From NCBI GenBank assembly GCA_047632435.1, contig JBLICU010000036.1, forward strand, positions 1 to 31,411: a stretch of DNA of 31,411 nucleotides, in the 5' to 3' direction. The translations under genes and the position numbers were made by a program. This document shows positions 24,582-31,411 of the stretch, piece after piece (the stretch's first letter is position 1; every line of letters starts with the position of its first letter). Below the pieces are notes generated by a model. The model did not search any database. It saw only the letters and a list, made by a program, of their open reading frames with translations, and was not told the origin of the DNA. Source of the stretch: JAMZMI01 sp047632435 (GTDB lineage Bacteria > Bacteroidota > Bacteroidia > Cytophagales > Cyclobacteriaceae).

Positions 24582-26014
24582 ACTTTGTGTTGTTTGGTTT
24601 TGGAAAAATGGCTTACCACGATAAAGCTCGTAAATGCGGCCAGTAATCCATAAAAATTGGGATCAAGACCCAATGGAGCGACTTGATAGACACTCAAAAG
24701 GGTGGTTAATATGCCGCCAACAAGCATGGCGGTGAGCGCGCCTGTGGCAGTTGAGCCTTTCCAGTAGAAGGCGCCAAGTATTGGTATGAGCAATCCTGAT
24801 ACCATAAAGGCATAAGAGAAAAGCATGGCACTTAATACGTTTTGAAGGAACAATGCAATAATTAGGGAAATAATTCCCGCACCCAGCGTGACGTATTGCG
24901 AAGCTCTCAGCTCTCTTTTATGCATGCTTTCACCCTTCGTTTTCATGCGGAGTACGTCCGTCAAGAAGGAGCCTGAACACGCCATGAGGCAACTATCCGC
25001 AGTAGACATTACTGCTGAAAAATAAGAAGCAAGTACCAATCCCATAAACCCATGCGGTAAGACTGAACGTAATAAAATGGGTAATCCAATCTCAGGGTCG
25101 ATTTCAGAACCTATGGGGTAACCGAAATCCGAAAAGAGATTCTGTTCGAATGCCACGCGGGCAAGAAGGCCTAGACCTACACCCAGAAATGCCATTACAG
25201 GCCATTCGAAAAGACCGGCAATGTACCAGGCTTTGCGTGCTTCTTTTTCGCTGCGACTTGCAAAAATACGTTGATAAAGAGTCATGCCAACAAACCAGAT
25301 AGGAATAATGGTGATGGCCCAATTGAATAGCTGCTTCCAATGTACGTTGGTCAGTGAAAGCATGTCCGGTTTTATCGTCCCTTTGATTGCTTCCCAGCCA
25401 CCTACTGCCTGATAGGAGAAGGGCACACCCACAAATAGTAGTCCTGCGATCAAAATGATCCACTGAAAGGTGTCGGTATAAATGACGGCTTTCAAACCAC
25501 CCAATATGGTATACCCGATGGCCACAAAACCCATAATCAAAACCGCATGAATGAAAGTAATTTCAGGGAATGTGCCTGAGGCGAGTTTTGCTCCTGCCAC
25601 AATTTGTGAGCTGGTAAAACCCAGATAACTGATGGTAGTTATGATTCCGGCAAGTATTGCTACGTTTCTTCCATAATAAGATTCGAAAACCTGTGGTAGC
25701 GTGGTTGTTTTTGAGAAGGATTTCATGGAATAGACCTTTGGGATCACCCAGGCGGCAGCCATCCACGCACCAATGAGCCCGGTGAATAGGAGCCACGAAC
25801 CCGATAAACCCATAGTAAATCCAAGTCCTCCCAGACCAATTGAAAAACCACCCCCGACATCTGTGGCCACTACTGATAATCCGTTGTGCCAGCTGCCGAC
25901 ATTTCGTCCAGCTACATAATAATCGTCATGGGTTTTGTTTTTTGTGAAAAAGTACACTCCAACAAGGAGTACCAAAATCATATACACGACAAATAGTATT
26001 ATATCTATAATCAT
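24578..26014 (-). CDS. Sodium:solute symporter (SSS family)
   Basis: 478-aa inner-membrane carrier with about 12-13 hydrophobic segments; PF00474-type features include YYVAGRNVGSWHNGLSVVAT at the first cytoplasmic loop, GGGFSIGLGGLGFTMGLSGS, and YFSAVMSTADSCLMACSGSF, the Na2-site helix with its Ser/Thr ligands. It should import a small solute, often an amino acid, sugar acid or carboxylate, with Na+. First gene of the nine-gene minus-strand operon; the 138-base gap to the divergent XRE gene must hold its promoter. Substrate is inferred from the operon to be an amino acid or N-acyl amino acid. Confidence 0.92.
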   Translation of the reverse strand: MIIDIILFVVYMILVLLVGVYFFTKNKTHDDYYVAGRNVGSWHNGLSVVATDVGGGFSIGLGGLGFTMGLSGSWLLFTGLIGAWMAAAWVIPKVYSMKSFSKTTTLPQVFESYYGRNVAILAGIITTISYLGFTSSQIVAGAKLASGTFPEITFIHAVLIMGFVAIGYTILGGLKAVIYTDTFQWIILIAGLLFVGVPFSYQAVGGWEAIKGTIKPDMLSLTNVHWKQLFNWAITIIPIWFVGMTLYQRIFASRSEKEARKAWYIAGLFEWPVMAFLGVGLGLLARVAFEQNLFSDFGYPIGSEIDPEIGLPILLRSVLPHGFMGLVLASYFSAVMSTADSCLMACSGSFLTDVLRMKTKGESMHKRELRASQYVTLGAGIISLIIALFLQNVLSAMLFSYAFMVSGLLIPILGAFYWKGSTATGALTAMLVGGILTTLLSVYQVAPLGLDPNFYGLLAAFTSFIVVSHFSKTKQHKV

Positions 26015-26066
26015 CGCCTGATGAGGGAATTTAAAATTGATATTATTTTTTACAGATCAGGATAAG

Positions 26067-26082
26067 TTCTGTAGTAACAGAA
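26067..26082. promoter_or_regulatory. Inverted repeat in the divergent promoter region
   Basis: TTCTGT (26067-26072) and ACAGAA (26077-26082) with a 4-base spacer, 53 bases upstream of the symporter gene and 71 bases upstream of the XRE gene. Candidate operator for the nine-gene operon, by position only. Confidence 0.35.
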
Positions 26083-26131
26083 TCTGTTTTTTTCAATCAG
26101 AATTGCAGCAAATCTACTAATTTTTTAGATA

Positions 26132-26152
26132 TTTGTAAAATATTTTTACAAA
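26132..26152. promoter_or_regulatory. Perfect 21-bp palindrome abutting the XRE start codon
   Basis: TTTGTAAAA (26132-26140), TAT, TTTTACAAA (26144-26152); the ATG follows at 26153. It covers the place of the ribosome-binding site, so a protein bound here would block transcription or translation of the regulator. It is a strong candidate autoregulatory operator, though not experimentally known. Confidence 0.6.
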
Positions 26153-26668
26153 ATGGATAAACTGTTTGCTAAAAATCTGAAATTCCTACGGACACAGAAA
26201 AAATTGAGTCAAGAGCTTTTTTCTTTGGAAATTGGCTTGAATAGGGGCAATATCGCCTCATATGAAAAAGGAACAGCAGAACCAAATATTAATAATCTAT
26301 TAAAAATTGTAAAATATTTTAACATTGACTTGAGCGATATCGCTGAGAAGGACCTGACGGTTTCCAATGAATTTATGCATGAGTTAATAGAACAACCGGA
26401 AAATACTGATCAGGTGGTGGGTGATATGAAATGCTTAATCATCGGGGAATTAGAAGATCACTCCAACAAAATAGAGCGATTTTTAGGACAGTCGAATGAC
26501 ATGCAAAAGATTGTGGAGGGTTTCAAAAGTTTTTATCTCTATAAAAAATCAAAAGGATCCATTGATCTTGAAAAGATAGCCAAAGCTTATGAGGATTTGC
26601 TTGAGCTGATGGAGTCGCTCTTATCTTCCCACAATGAGGTGATTTCATATTTGGAGAAAAGGAAATAA
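26153..26668 (+). CDS. XRE-family transcriptional regulator, divergent to the racemase/arg operon
   Basis: 171 aa. Residues about 7-62 form an HTH_3/Cro-C1 domain (KNLKFLRTQKKLSQELFSLE, GLNRGNIASYEKGTAEPNIN). The remaining 110 residues are a mostly helical, charged region with heptad-like Leu spacing (LEDHSNKIERFL, LEKIAKAYEDLLELMESLLS), suggesting a coiled-coil dimerisation segment and no small-molecule domain I recognise. The gene is divergent from the nine-gene operon with a 138-base shared promoter region and a palindrome at its own start, so regulation of that operon is likely but inferred. Confidence 0.88.
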   Translation: MDKLFAKNLKFLRTQKKLSQELFSLEIGLNRGNIASYEKGTAEPNINNLLKIVKYFNIDLSDIAEKDLTVSNEFMHELIEQPENTDQVVGDMKCLIIGELEDHSNKIERFLGQSNDMQKIVEGFKSFYLYKKSKGSIDLEKIAKAYEDLLELMESLLSSHNEVISYLEKRK

Positions 26669-27037
26669 TAATCGCAAAAATGGGAATGATTAATTTTTGC
26701 ATTGCACTTGGAATATAATGTTTGGAATAAGATTGGCCGCTCGGTTAAACACTTACTTTAGTAAATACAACGGAATATATAATCCGTGAGGATTTTGGTA
26801 AATAAAATAAACACACGCAAATAATTTTATAAGCTGTGGGTGACACATAATATTGTTCTAAACAATCGATTATTTTTTTTCCTACTTCTTCACTTTTCTC
26901 TTCCTGCGGAAGTAAGGAGGTGTCTTTGATTCTTTTTAATTCGCAATTTCCATTAAACTGCTCTTTCATCTTTTCAACATATATCAATGGGTACGAACTT
27001 TGGGTTTTGCACTTAATCCTTATTTCTTTTTCACTTT
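26669..27037. other. Stretch of about 370 bases without a convincing gene
   Basis: Between the XRE gene and intron copy 1. A minus-strand frame ending at 26745 contains KMKEQFNGNCELKRIKDTSL and KKIIDCLEQYYVS; it may be the tail of a small protein or a chance frame, because its upstream part is antisense intron RNA. The minus-strand end of the DUF4386 gene, reconstructed without the intron, would stop at 27020-27022. No tRNA, terminator or repeat stands out. Confidence 0.4.
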
Positions 27038-27543
27038 GTGTGCCTTGAATGGTGAATAGCTCATGAAAATGAGTGTTCCACCGGGTGAAACCGGCGTGGA
27101 ACGATCCCGTAAGCGCTGGGGTCGTGCTTGGACGCAAAGCAAGTGGTACGTGTGTCGCTGACCTTGCTCCGCCGAAGCTCCGCGAGGGCGCTGAGCTTCG
27201 GCGTAAGCACAAGCTTGTTTGGAGAGATCCATGCTGGGCGTCCAGAATTAAGCCAGACTGCAAAATCCGGTTCCGACCGCCAATAAAATTGAGGGCCGAT
27301 GTAAGGTGGATTGAAATTCGATAAGGAGCGGTCCGCCGAAGCGGTTCAAACTTCGAGTTTGCTAGCCTTATCAAAAAGTAATGAAAAGCTAAACTGGTGT
27401 AAAGAGCAGTCAAAGTATGCTTAACGAACCCGTTCCACGTCGGGCCGTATACGCGAACCCGCATGGCCTGTCCTGGCAAAGGAGGGATCTGGTGGTGTGA
27501 GGTGCACTCGGTTAGTGAAAGCTAGCCGAGCCGTCTACTCGAC
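27038..27543 (+). mobile_element. ORF-less group II intron remnant, copy 1
   Basis: Starts with GTGTGCC (27038-27044), a group II-type 5' end shared with copy 2. Shared internal landmarks are GTTCCA-x-x-GGGTGAAA, GGTCGTGC, GCAAAGCAAGTGG, AAGGAGCG, GAACCCGTTCCACG, CCGTATACGCGAACCCGC, TGGTGTGAG and the 3' end CCGTCTACTCGAC. A domain-VI-like hairpin is visible (CTCGGTTAG/CTAGCCGAG). About 506 nt, with no reverse transcriptase. It sits antisense near the 3' end of the DUF4386 gene. The exact 3' boundary is uncertain by one to three bases, and I could not draw domain V convincingly. Confidence 0.75.
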
Positions 27544-28246
27544 TACCCATTGTTTTTCTACTTTTCAAACTATTTGTTCCCATTATTAAAAGCCACAAAC
27601 AAATTCCGATTTCTCCAATAGGTGCAGGATATCCTACAATATCGGATATAATTGTTTTATTAAAATCTGAATATAGGAAACCCCCAAAAAATGTTATCAA
27701 ATAACCAAAACAACCAGCCATTAAAAGTATTCCTAGAAGTTTTGGTAGGAAACCTGATTTATAAACTAAATATCCAAAAGGAAATAGCCAAAGTCCCCAG
27801 AATATTTGAGAGATTTCAAGTCCGTTGTTATAACTATCAATATGAAGCATTACTTGGGTTTGAAGTTCGGTTTCTCCAATTTTTTCTAAATATTCAGGCT
27901 TATTGATTAGTGTTAAAACTGAAAATTTATTCAAGATATTTACAAAAAAAATTGGCACACTGACCAATACAAAAATTACCATAAGGTTGGCATATGCTTT
28001 GTTTACTTCGTGTAAGAGTTTGTACAAAGCCAACGGTAAAAATATGTAAATCAGAAAAGTGATAATACCACTAACAATTCCTAATCGAAACAAGAATTCA
28101 GAATTTGTTATGTTCTCAAATGTTTTTGATGCACTTTCCCGAACTATTAACTGGGAAGGAACATATGCAAGGCTAATCATTCCACCTATTATAAGTATTA
28201 AATAAAGTAGGCCGGCTGTTCTTGCTGTTTTATTTATTGGAGTCAT
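27512..28246 (-). CDS. DUF4386-family membrane protein, 3' end altered by the intron
   Basis: Multi-pass membrane protein: MTPINKTARTAGLLYLILII at the start, then about six hydrophobic segments, including GIITFLIYIFLPLALYKLL and IFWGLWLFPFGYLVYKSGFL, the usual DUF4386 pattern. The last native residues are probably ...SLKSRKTMG; the tail SRVDGSASFH is read from the 3' end of the antisense intron. Removing the intron (after CGACT) rejoins the frame as RKTMGKVKKK and TAA at 27020-27022. The membrane part is therefore intact and the product may still fold. It starts 5 bases after the DUF6326 stop and is probably co-transcribed with it. Function of DUF4386 is unknown. Confidence 0.82.
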   Translation of the reverse strand: MTPINKTARTAGLLYLILIIGGMISLAYVPSQLIVRESASKTFENITNSEFLFRLGIVSGIITFLIYIFLPLALYKLLHEVNKAYANLMVIFVLVSVPIFFVNILNKFSVLTLINKPEYLEKIGETELQTQVMLHIDSYNNGLEISQIFWGLWLFPFGYLVYKSGFLPKLLGILLMAGCFGYLITFFGGFLYSDFNKTIISDIVGYPAPIGEIGICLWLLIMGTNSLKSRKTMGSRVDGSASFH

Positions 28247-28251
28247 ATGTT

Positions 28252-28668
28252 TTAATTTAAGTCTGCTATTTTCTCAGGCCATTTCCAAGCATTCCATACA
28301 ATCATAAATGTCAGTATCGCTTCTAAAATTGCTAAAAATACATAAAAAGTATACCATGGAGTAAGCGAACCAATAGCTATCAATACCATCAATAATGTAA
28401 ATAGCATTCCGAAAATAATATTGAACCATCTATTAATTGTCGGTTTTAAAAGTACAGATAGAGCAATCATTAAAGGTGGAATTGCCATTACTACAGAAGC
28501 GATAAACAATATCATAGGACTTCTTAATACATTTTCTCCACTTATTAAACTTTCTACTTTGTCAGGAGTATATAATTCGAAATAGTCACCATATAAATAA
28601 CAGAATGTCGCAGCAGTCCATAAAGCAGACAGTTTGATTTTAATATTAACTTTTGGATTTTCTAACAT
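28252..28668 (-). CDS. DUF6326-like four-helix membrane protein
   Basis: 138 aa with four hydrophobic segments (LSALWTAATFCYLYGDYFEL, MILFIASVVMAIPPLMIALS, IIFGMLFTLLMVLIAIGSLT, FYVFLAILEAILTFMIVWNA). The GDYFELY motif after helix 1 and NAWKWPE at the C-terminus fit DUF6326 proteins. Start ATG at 28668. Five bases separate it from the DUF4386 gene, so both form a two-gene unit, likely the payload of a minus-strand cassette that begins at the attC-like core at 28778. Role unknown. Confidence 0.75.
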   Translation of the reverse strand: MLENPKVNIKIKLSALWTAATFCYLYGDYFELYTPDKVESLISGENVLRSPMILFIASVVMAIPPLMIALSVLLKPTINRWFNIIFGMLFTLLMVLIAIGSLTPWYTFYVFLAILEAILTFMIVWNAWKWPEKIADLN

Positions 28669-28771
28669 ATTAATTTTTTGTGATATACAAATCTTTTAAA
28701 GCAGATGCAAAAACTTAAGAAAAGGTTGCTTACCATATAAGGAATTGTGATGCACTAAAATAGTGGGTAAT

Positions 28772-28993
28772 GCCTAACTATCGGTTTGTATGCCCACAGT
28801 TGTTAGATAGCACTAAAATAGCGCGAGTGCACCAGAATCACAACGGTAACTACAAGGCACTGTGTCCTGAAAGTCTATGGCCAGAACTGCAGAAGTATCC
28901 AAAAGCGATGAAGATTCAGAAGGTGCACTGGAGCGGGCAAGTCCTGACGAAGCTGGAAAAGAGACATTTTGGCACATAACCGATAGTTTCTGT
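28772..28993 (-). repeat. attC-like site 4, opposite orientation, next to intron copy 2
   Basis: On the minus strand the right core is GTTAGGC (28772-28778), a perfect GTTRRRY. The right arm GGGCATACAAACCGATAG pairs with the left arm CTATCGGTTATGTGCC (28971-28986). The right arm nearly equals that of site 3 (GGGCATACAACCGATAGT). The left core is GAAAC, directly against the 5' end of intron copy 2. A direct repeat GCACTAAAATAG (28752-28763, 28811-28822) brackets the right core. No gene is supported in 28669-28993. Confidence 0.5.
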
Positions 28994-29656
28994 GTGTGCC
29001 CAGCATGGGCATCTGGTATATAAGGTACCAAATTATTCCATAGGGCAGGCGTTCCAGAGGGTGAAAGACTAGGCGTCCCCGTCCCTTATGCGCGGAGGTC
29101 GTGCCCTGAAGCAAAGCAAGTGGCAAGGACTAGGCGTCCCCGTGCTGTACTGACGAACAGAAATTGCATAAGAGGCTATTAGGACTAGGCGTCCTCATCC
29201 GATGAGGTAGCACATCATACTGAAGTCCCAGTTCCCGAAAGAGGATCGTATCAAAATAGTAGATGCAGCAGCGATAGACACAAGGACGTTCATCTTACCA
29301 AGGGAGATCTCGGATTCCACGAGTTGGAAACTGAGAAGTCACAGAGACGTCTGCCGGCAGGGTCATAGTAGTCAGAGGAAAGGAGCTGTCAAAGAAAGGC
29401 AGAGGTCTCACAAACTGATGAAGGACCGAATGTAGAGTAGATAGAAATTTAATAAGGAGCGCCTCGATTTATCGGGGGTAGCCTTGTTAAAAAATTATTG
29501 AAAAGCCGAAGCTGGTATAAAGAGTGGTTTTGGTATGCTCAACGAACCCGTTCCACGCCGGGCCGTATACGCGAACCCGCATGGCCTGCCCTGCACTTGC
29601 GGAGGTGGTGTGAGAGGCGCACCTTGAGCTTATGGCTCACGGCCGTCTACTCGACT
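28994..29656 (+). mobile_element. ORF-less group II intron remnant, copy 2
   Basis: 5' end GTGTGCCCAGCATGGGC (28994-29010); 3' end CCGTCTACTCGAC near 29655. It shares the landmarks listed for copy 1 and is about 660 nt, with extra sequence in the middle but no reverse transcriptase. A motif GGACTAGGCGTCC recurs three times (29067-29082, 29127-29143, 29182-29194). It lies in the opposite orientation to the minus-strand attC-like site 4. A frame that reads KSRSWYKEWFWYAQ inside it is RNA-domain sequence rather than a protein. Confidence 0.75.
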
Positions 29657-29689
29657 ATGGGCTTTTATGTTTTTTCATTTCTTCATCGC

Positions 29690-30650
29690 TTAGCCCTGAA
29701 AAACCAGCAGCATTGTTATATAAGATATCAACCTAATCTCAGTTCTCCTATTGGATTGATGCGTTGGGTCATTGCAGTCTTGATCAGATTTACATTCCTT
29801 GTACAACATGTTATTACCAAAACTTTCGATGGAAATCCTTTCAGAGGCTATGACCTTAAGTTGAAGGTATTTACGGGCTGATTCCACACGACGATCTGCC
29901 AATTTATCATTGTATGGAGTTGAACCCCGTTTATCCGTTTGGGCATACAAACTAACTTTGAGTTCTCTATTTTGCGATAACAAGTCTGCAAGACGATCCA
30001 GTTCTTTTGCTGCGTCCTCTCGGATATTCGACTTGTCAAAATCATAATAGATATTCCGGATAGTGTCAACATTTCCAATTTTGGCATTTTGACCTTTCAG
30101 GTACTCTCTCAGTTCATCACTTGACCCATCATATTCGACCAATTCCTCATTACCATAAAGATAGCTGATCCTCCTGCTCATTATTGACAACAATGACAGC
30201 ATTACTTCTCAAGTTTGTAAATCGTTACAGTTACGACGAATGATGCTTCACCTTCCGGCAATGTGGTGCGGCTAAAGTTGACCGTATTATTGACATAGCC
30301 ATCACTAGTACCCACGATAGCATATTCACGACCTCTTATAACGCATTGAAAGATGTGGCTGCTGACCTGATACAGATGCAATCAGACTGTTAGTGAGGTC
30401 AATAATCTTGAGGTCTCCGGTCAGCGGATCAAGACTCCTACCATCCACAAGCTTCGGCTCAATGGTGAACTGGAATATCCGGAACTGGTAGATATCGTCA
30501 CTTCCAACACCGCCATCTCTGTTGCTTGAAAAAAAGCCTTTATCACCTCGTAGGATCAAACCAAAATCATCTTTCTGAGAATTCATCGGGTAACCTAAGT
30601 TTACAACTTGAGCGTCAGGATCGCCTAACTCAATTTGGAAGAGATCCAAT
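29690..30650 (-). pseudogene. OmpA-family protein with PD40-like N-part, broken by frameshifts
   Basis: Minus-strand pieces in order: a PD40/WD40-like part (QKDDFGLILRGDKGFFSSNR, GVGSDDIYQFRIF) at 30470-30650; a linker in a second frame (REYAIVGTSDGYVNNTVNFS, TTLPEGEASFVVTVTIYKLE) at about 30200-30310; and an OmpA-like peptidoglycan-binding domain (IYYDFDKSNIREDAAKELDR, RRVESARKYL, HQSNRRTEIRL) ending at 29690. At least two frame changes separate the pieces. Intact relatives are outer-membrane proteins with PD40 repeats, some linked to type IX secretion. The N-terminus of the usual protein is absent. Confidence 0.78.
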
Positions 30651-30870
30651 AGTAACTTGAATCATATTCTAAAACCGAAAATTTGGCTGAGTCTAGAATC
30701 GATGAAAATGATTGTTCTACTGATTCTTCTAGTGTTGATTTCAGTTCTCTAGTTTGGCAGTTCAGCAAAAAGAGAACGGAGAGAAAAGTGGCTATGTTGA
30801 TAAATTGTTTGAAGTAGGAATATTTACAGAAAACATTAATGTAATATGCACTGCGCGCGTTATTTTCCAT
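30625..30870 (-). other. Possible lipoprotein fragment fused against the OmpA pseudogene
   Basis: 81-codon frame with hydrophobic FINIATFLSVLFLLNC (lipobox-like LLNC) followed by QTRELKSTLEESVEQSFSSI, overlapping the OmpA pseudogene in another frame. The Met start gives an unusually long N-region (about 24 residues) before the hydrophobic core. It could be the 5' end of a gene truncated at the junction. Unrecognised. Confidence 0.3.
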
Positions 30871-31193
30871 TTAGTATTTTCATTGCTTTTATTCGTTAAC
30901 TATCTATTTTTCAGTAGTCTATCTGATTATATCCGTTTATAATCGATTACAATCGGATATAAACACCACCCTGAAAAATGTTAATATACCAGTTGGTGGT
31001 TCCATATGCAACCGATTAACTACAATCAGTTGCGTGGGGTGACCCTTGCCTGTATTTTTGAACCTTAGTTTTGGGTGATGCAAAGGACGTTGATCGACTG
31101 TCTAGTCATAACGCTCGATCAAAGCATCAAAACGCCCATCTAAAAATGACAGCTTCCGTGTTAGGAATGATAGCTCTCAGGTGAAAATGGTGA
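30871..31193. other. Non-coding stretch with two palindromes
   Basis: About 320 bases with no credible gene. It holds an imperfect 32-bp palindrome (30929-30960; ends ATATCCG/CGGATAT, centre AATCGATT) and a hairpin GCAACCGATT (31008-31017) / AATCAGTTGC (31024-31033) with one mismatch. The second resembles the 9531 palindrome in its GCAAC/GTTGC elements. Possible recombination or regulatory sites. Confidence 0.4.
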
Positions 31194-31376
31194 TCAGATG
31201 CTAAAAAAGGTGCGGTAATTAGTATTAAAAACGATGGGGATCTACATTTCAAAGCTGAACTAGAGATGCTCAGAAAGGAAAATGAGGAACTCAAAAAAGC
31301 ATTAGGAGAACCCACCCTAGATATCAAGATTCTAAAAAAAAGTTGGAAATGGATCAACAACGAAACAGGAAGTTGA
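31194..31376 (+). pseudogene. IS3-type transposase OrfA C-terminal remnant
   Basis: A 60-codon frame without a start codon encodes LHFKAELEMLRKENEELKKA and LGEPTLDIKILKK, the leucine-zipper end typical of IS3-family OrfA. An A8-G run at 31334-31342 lies where such elements often shift frame; in the shifted frame the reading continues KLEMDQQRNRKLN. Upstream coding sequence is missing, so it is a fragment reaching towards the window edge. Confidence 0.5.
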
Positions 31377-31411
31377 ATTGCTGTCTTGGGAATTCAAAGT
31401 GAGCATGAACC

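Noticed and set aside
26745..27479. 244-codon minus-strand protein
   Set aside because: Most of it is the antisense of intron copy 1; only the last part could be a real tail, and it has no recognisable domain.
29067..29194. CRISPR-like repeats
   Set aside because: Only three short, unequal copies with different spacing inside an intron, no cas genes.
29498..29881. 127-codon plus-strand protein in intron copy 2
   Set aside because: It covers the intron 3' RNA domains, then runs antisense through the OmpA pseudogene.

Overview
The window looks like a chromosomal segment of a marine or environmental Bacteroidota bacterium (Cytophagales-like). The evidence is AT-rich DNA, many lipoproteins with short lipobox signals, beta-glucan-active hydrolases, a sulfatase, DUF4386 and DUF6326 membrane proteins, and an OmpA/PD40 protein of the kind common in that phylum. 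No rRNA, tRNA or CRISPR array was recognised.

Layout. (1) 1-7817, plus strand: a polysaccharide-utilisation block with a glycoamylase-like (GH144-type) lipoprotein, a GH3 beta-glucosidase lipoprotein, an S1 sulfatase broken by one in-frame TAG, a secreted alpha/beta esterase, and a class-C beta-lactamase-fold lipoprotein. (2) 7943-9370: an iron-sulfur L-serine dehydratase. (3) 9431-12085: an integron-like cassette array, made of the C-terminal stub of a tyrosine recombinase, a 30-bp perfect palindrome, and three cassettes (antitoxin/toxin pair, HigB/HigA pair, small membrane-anchored protein). Each cassette ends in a hairpin-bounded attC-like site. In all three, the first 9 bases of the cassette are exactly complementary to the left core of its own attC-like site, which is the signature of cassette recombination. 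(4) 12123-16299, minus strand: an M49-like metallopeptidase lipoprotein, a GH16 laminarinase-type lipoprotein, a VOC-family pseudogene and an IS-type remnant, closed by a bidirectional terminator. (5) 16497-26014, minus strand: a compact nine-gene operon, read as Na+/solute symporter, GNAT acetyltransferase, M20 amidohydrolase, alanine racemase, ornithine-racemase-like enzyme, ArgB, ArgD, ArgC, ArgJ. It has a divergent XRE regulator whose start codon abuts a perfect 21-bp palindrome. (6) 26.7-31.4 kb: a decayed accessory zone with two ORF-less group II intron remnants, a DUF6326/DUF4386 membrane pair, a fourth attC-like site in the opposite orientation, an OmpA pseudogene and an IS3-like fragment.

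How the genes work together. The operon joins glutamate-to-ornithine synthesis through acetylated intermediates (ArgJ, B, C, D) to two PLP racemases, an N-acyl amidohydrolase, an N-acetyltransferase and an importer. I infer D-/L-ornithine (or other D-amino acid) interconversion or salvage rather than plain arginine synthesis. The cassette array is the other main discovery: its complementarity rule is read directly from the sequence, although two of its sites are longer than classical attC sites and no intact integrase is visible.

Several accessory genes are broken by nonsense changes (sulfatase, RelE/ParE toxin, VOC protein), while the biosynthetic operon is fully open.
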